64,000 nucleotides of DNA from Lewinella sp. IMCC34183. Lineage in GTDB: Bacteria > Bacteroidota > Bacteroidia > Chitinophagales > Saprospiraceae. How positions within the stretch are numbered: the first letter of the stretch is position 1; each line of letters opens with the position of its first letter. This document shows, piece by piece, positions 61,387 through 64,000 of this stretch. The DNA lies in the NCBI RefSeq assembly GCF_003390915.1, contig NZ_QMEM01000003.1, positions 372,001 through 436,000 of the forward strand. The letters run 5' to 3'. The translations under genes were made by a program, and so were the position numbers. Under the pieces are notes generated by a model. It was not told where the DNA came from and did not search any database. It worked only from the letters and a program-made list of their open reading frames with translations.

Positions 61387-63147
61387 TTGCGCCTTTTCCT
61401 TCTTCCCCTATTGCTGCTGGCCGCGGCCCTGCCCGCCCAGGTGGCCGCTCCCGACTTCCTCTGCACCCGCTCCGAGGCGGGCGACGAGGTGCTGACCTGG
61501 TCAAACGTCGCCAACGATTGCGGCACCTTCCAGGGTACCGAGGTATATCGGGCGGAGTCCGCTGCCGGTCCATACACGCTGCTGACCACCCTGACCGATC
61601 CCGCCGCCACCGAATACCGCGACCCGAATCCCAACGGAAGCCAGTTGTTTTACTACCTGCAGTACGCCTACGATTGCCCGGGGGAGGCCGTACTGACCAG
61701 CGATACCCTCGACAGCTTTATTCCAGTATCCCCCGACCTCAGGTTCGTGAGTGTCGTCGACGGCAACCTCGAAGTACACTGGCGCCCCTCACCCTCCCCG
61801 GAGGTTAACCGCTACGTAATTCTTGAAGTAACGGATACCGCCGTGGTCCCCCTGGATACGGTGGGGCTCGACACGGTATATACGGTGACCGGGGTCCCGG
61901 AAGCGGAACTGACCCGGCGCAGCTACCGGGTGGCCGCCCTGGACGCCTGCGACAACGACAGCCCGCAGAGTGATATCCTCTCGGCCGTGGATTTAATCGG
62001 CTCCGGGGGGTCCGGTTGCGAATCCGACATTACCCTAATACCCCTTGAAGGCATCCTCACCACCATCACGTTGTTTGTTCCCGATTCCGGTGAGGTCCTG
62101 TCGCTGTACGCATCGACCAACGGGGGGGATTACGTTCTATCCGATACCTGGACGGAGGCGTCAACCGTCGATTCCATCGTAAATGGCTACACCTATTCCG
62201 CCGCAAATGACGGCGACAGTATCTGCTTCTACTTTGAAATGGAATATCCCGGGCTGGATATCCGGCAACGTACCCTTACCTATTGCCAAACGGTGGACAT
62301 CGAGCAGCCCGTGCGCGACTTCTCGCTGTACGGCGTGGAGGTACAGGATGACGGGCTACTCTACTTCGCGTACGCGTATTCCTCCCCACCCCCCGTCGCT
62401 TATACGGCCGATCTGGAGCAGGTGAGCGGAGGGGACACGGTGGTTTACGTCGACGAGCTCGTTGGTTTTCTATCGCTGAACGAACTAACTTCCCTCGGTG
62501 CCCCGCCCGTCGTGCCCGGAGATTCCTTTCGCTTCGTACTGACCGACGGCTGCGAACGGAACGCCTTCAGCAATTACGTCAGTCCGGTCTTTCTTTTCGC
62601 GGATGCATCGGGCGGCGGAGCGCAGGTGCAATGGACCCCGCTAGAGAATGGCCTTCCCGGCACCCTTACCTACAATCTCTACCGCGTGACGGCGGATAGC
62701 ACCCTGGAGTTGCTGGCCGGCAACCTGGATACGTTGACCTACCTCGACGACGACCCCAACGCCGGCAGCGTGCGCTGTTACCGGGTGGAGGCCATCTTTC
62801 AACCCGAGGGCTCCGCCGAGTCGTATTCCTTTCTCTCCAACGTGGCCTGCGTAGCCGAGGAGACCGGCGTCTACATCCCAAACGCCTTCAGTCCCAGTGC
62901 CACCCGCGACGAGAACCGGGTCTTCCGGCCCATCTTCACCGTCGCGGCGGGCATCAGGAACTACCGCCTGCAGGTTTTTGACCGGTGGGGCGGACTGCAG
63001 TTCACCACCGAGGATCCCGTGGCGGGTTGGGACGGGCGGCTAAACGGAAGGCTGGCGCCCGCGGGTGCCTACGTGTACGTCATAACCTTTACCTCCACCC
63101 AGGGAAACTTAGTGGAGTATAGCGGCGTTGTCAACGTACTTTACTAA
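61387..63147 (+). CDS. secreted protein with type B T9SS sorting (gliding-motility C-terminal) domain
   Basis: A 586-residue cargo protein. Signal peptide 1-18 (LLLLAAALPAQ), several fibronectin-III-like beta repeats (for example LEVHWRPSPSPEVNRYVILEV), and a C-terminal CHU_C/type B sorting domain starting YIPNAFSPSATRDENRVFRP and including LQVFDRWGG and GWDGRLNGR. It is probably carried across the outer membrane by the type IX system to the surface. Start is TTG 61387; no ATG or GTG is in frame in front of the signal peptide. Confidence 0.85.
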   Translation: MRLFLLPLLLLAAALPAQVAAPDFLCTRSEAGDEVLTWSNVANDCGTFQGTEVYRAESAAGPYTLLTTLTDPAATEYRDPNPNGSQLFYYLQYAYDCPGEAVLTSDTLDSFIPVSPDLRFVSVVDGNLEVHWRPSPSPEVNRYVILEVTDTAVVPLDTVGLDTVYTVTGVPEAELTRRSYRVAALDACDNDSPQSDILSAVDLIGSGGSGCESDITLIPLEGILTTITLFVPDSGEVLSLYASTNGGDYVLSDTWTEASTVDSIVNGYTYSAANDGDSICFYFEMEYPGLDIRQRTLTYCQTVDIEQPVRDFSLYGVEVQDDGLLYFAYAYSSPPPVAYTADLEQVSGGDTVVYVDELVGFLSLNELTSLGAPPVVPGDSFRFVLTDGCERNAFSNYVSPVFLFADASGGGAQVQWTPLENGLPGTLTYNLYRVTADSTLELLAGNLDTLTYLDDDPNAGSVRCYRVEAIFQPEGSAESYSFLSNVACVAEETGVYIPNAFSPSATRDENRVFRPIFTVAAGIRNYRLQVFDRWGGLQFTTEDPVAGWDGRLNGRLAPAGAYVYVITFTSTQGNLVEYSGVVNVLY

Positions 63148-63165
63148 AAGAAAGGCAAGCCAAAG

Positions 63166-63198
63166 TTTGGTGCTACCCCGCGTAGCGACCTACTTTTG
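63166..63198 (+). promoter_or_regulatory. promoter of tRNA-Cys (TTTG-N21-TACTTTTG)
   Basis: TTTG (63166-63169) and a perfect TAnnTTTG box (63191-63198) are 21 bases apart. The box ends nine bases before the tRNA 5' end. Confidence 0.8.
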
Positions 63199-63207
63199 CC
63201 CCCCGAT

Positions 63208-63278
63208 GGTTGGGTGGCCGAGTGGCTAGGCAAAGGTCTGCAAAACCTTGTACGGCGGTTCGAATCCGCTCCCAACCT
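63208..63278 (+). tRNA. tRNA-Cys (anticodon GCA)
   Basis: 71 bases fold as a full cloverleaf: acceptor stem GGTTGGG/CCCAACC, D-arm GCC/GGC, anticodon stem AAGGT/ACCTT around CTGCAAA, T-arm GGCGG-TTCGAAT-CCGCT. The anticodon GCA and the discriminator base T (U73), an identity element of cysteine tRNAs, agree. CCA is not encoded. It has its own promoter and terminator. Confidence 0.97.
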
Positions 63279-63283
63279 CACTA

Positions 63284-63317
63284 AACCGCGACGGGCCCGG
63301 CCCGCGCGGTTTTTTTT
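63284..63317 (+). terminator. Rho-independent terminator after tRNA-Cys
   Basis: AACCGCG (63284-63290) pairs with CGCGGTT (63305-63311), with GGGCC/GGCCC inside, followed by eight T residues. Confidence 0.93.
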
Positions 63318-63375
63318 ATGCAGGGTGACGGTAGAAGTTGCCCGGGATTTGCCTCAGCATGTCCCGGAAACTCCG

Positions 63376-63383
63376 TATCTTTG
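63376..63383 (+). promoter_or_regulatory. promoter -7 box TATCTTTG of rpsA
   Basis: A perfect TAnnTTTG box. TTTG at 63348-63351 is 24 bases upstream, a little wider than usual. The predicted leader is about 80 bases and GC-rich, with a possible CTTAGCCC/GGGGTAAG pairing. Confidence 0.6.
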
Positions 63384-63469
63384 CGCTCCCTTAGCCCGAT
63401 CCGGGCGGGGAGGGGTAAGGCTGCCCCCGAAGCGGCCATACGTTTTCACCTAGTTAAACCTTTCACGTC

Positions 63470-64000
63470 ATGCAAGTAGACGATGATAAGGACCCGCAAC
63501 AAGACGGGACCACCGAAGAGACCTCCACTGATAATATTACGCCGGAGGCACAACAATCCGTAGAAGACCAGGCCGCTCCCACCGAGGAGAATCCCACCCC
63601 TGAGATCACGGCCACCCAGTCCAAGATCAATCCCGGTGCCGACGCGAGCGACGGCAACGTAGCCAAGGCCAACGAAGATGCCGAGGAGAGTCTTGACGAC
63701 GACGATTCAGACGACGATGACGACCGCAGCGGAGCCAAAGTGATCCGCAAGGAATCCAGCCGCGTATCCGTGGCCCTCACCGAAGAGGTGAAGGAAGAGG
63801 CCGTCGAGATCGACGAAGCCGACCAGAGCGGTGCCACCGGCGCCGCACACGATGCCTTCGCCTGGGACGCCATCGCCAAGATCGACAACCGCTACTCGCA
63901 GGAGGAGCGCGAGGCCATGGAAAAGGAGTACGAAGCCTCCATGACCAACATCCAGGAAGCCGAGATCATGTCGGCCAAGGTGTCGGCCATCATCGACGGC
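63470..64000 (+). CDS. rpsA: 30S ribosomal protein S1, N-terminal part (cut by window end)
   Basis: The visible 177 residues start with an unusually acidic, disordered stretch (about 1-120, with an Asp run near 67-80). Then comes FAWDAIAKIDNRYSQEERE leading into the first S1 domain (MTNIQEAEIMSAKVSAIIDG), which is where Bacteroidota S1 proteins begin. S1 helps mRNA binding on the 30S subunit. The gene is complete at its 5' end (ATG 63470) and continues beyond 64000. The S1 call rests on this short conserved junction. Confidence 0.8.
   Translation, partial: MQVDDDKDPQQDGTTEETSTDNITPEAQQSVEDQAAPTEENPTPEITATQSKINPGADASDGNVAKANEDAEESLDDDDSDDDDDRSGAKVIRKESSRVSVALTEEVKEEAVEIDEADQSGATGAAHDAFAWDAIAKIDNRYSQEEREAMEKEYEASMTNIQEAEIMSAKVSAIIDG

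Overview
The window looks like the chromosome of a high-GC member of the Bacteroidota, most likely the Saprospiria/Lewinella group. This is inferred from gene families and was not tested by a search. Pointers are a SusC/SusD pair, a type IX secretion (gliding-motility type) C-terminal domain, DUF4837 and DUF4783 proteins, bacillithiol-associated proteins (YtxJ, YfiT/DinB type), a large AsmA-like protein, and Bacteroidota-type promoters (TAnnTTTG, in a few cases with TTG/TTTG 21 bases upstream). Coding density is very high, with many 4-base start/stop overlaps. No rRNA, CRISPR array, prophage or recognisable insertion sequence was seen; the one RNA gene is tRNA-Cys.

Layout. 0-9.7 kb: TetR regulator divergent from a Kir-type K+ channel, ytxJ with a nucleoside phosphorylase, a large-subunit-type pseudouridine synthase, MscS, RecX, two lipoproteins, a YfiT-like protein and a membrane protein broken by a one-base frameshift. 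9.7-15 kb: leucine operon on the minus strand (leuA, a 39-residue membrane peptide, leuC, an inserted four-helix-bundle gene between inverted repeats, leuD, leuB). 15-25.6 kb: a TPR-like protein, hemA, a CaCA antiporter, an acyltransferase, lpxK, a TspO-like protein, hemH-bioD and a family 9 glycosyltransferase. 25.8-31.5 kb: rplS, lutBC without lutA, a membrane-anchored coiled-coil protein, an O-methyltransferase and an alpha/beta hydrolase.

31.5-37.1 kb: an assimilatory sulfur operon on the minus strand, in order sulfite reductase, cobA, a Met8-type siroheme synthase, cysH and a ferredoxin/flavodoxin reductase. Together these make siroheme, reduce APS/PAPS to sulfite and sulfite to sulfide, with the last enzyme as likely electron supplier. 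37.1-45.6 kb: a sigma factor with a long leader, SusC/SusD, and a Wzz/O-antigen-ligase pair. 45.6-50.7 kb: crcB, a WecA/TagO-type transferase, truA, tsaB, an alkyltransferase-like protein, a fatty acid hydroxylase and a PLP enzyme. 50.8-61.3 kb, plus strand: Nudix, radC, efp, accB, accC, corA, a second coiled-coil protein, accA, dapA and the AsmA-like protein. 61.4-64 kb: a type B T9SS cargo protein, tRNA-Cys, and the start of rpsA, cut by the window edge.

The points most worth following up are the four-helix-bundle element inside the leucine operon, the unannotated membrane peptide in the same operon, the repeated placement of promoter -7 boxes 3-5 bases before start codons (suggesting leaderless mRNAs), the paired coiled-coil paralogues, and the structured non-coding stretch upstream of the sulfite reductase and the sigma factor.
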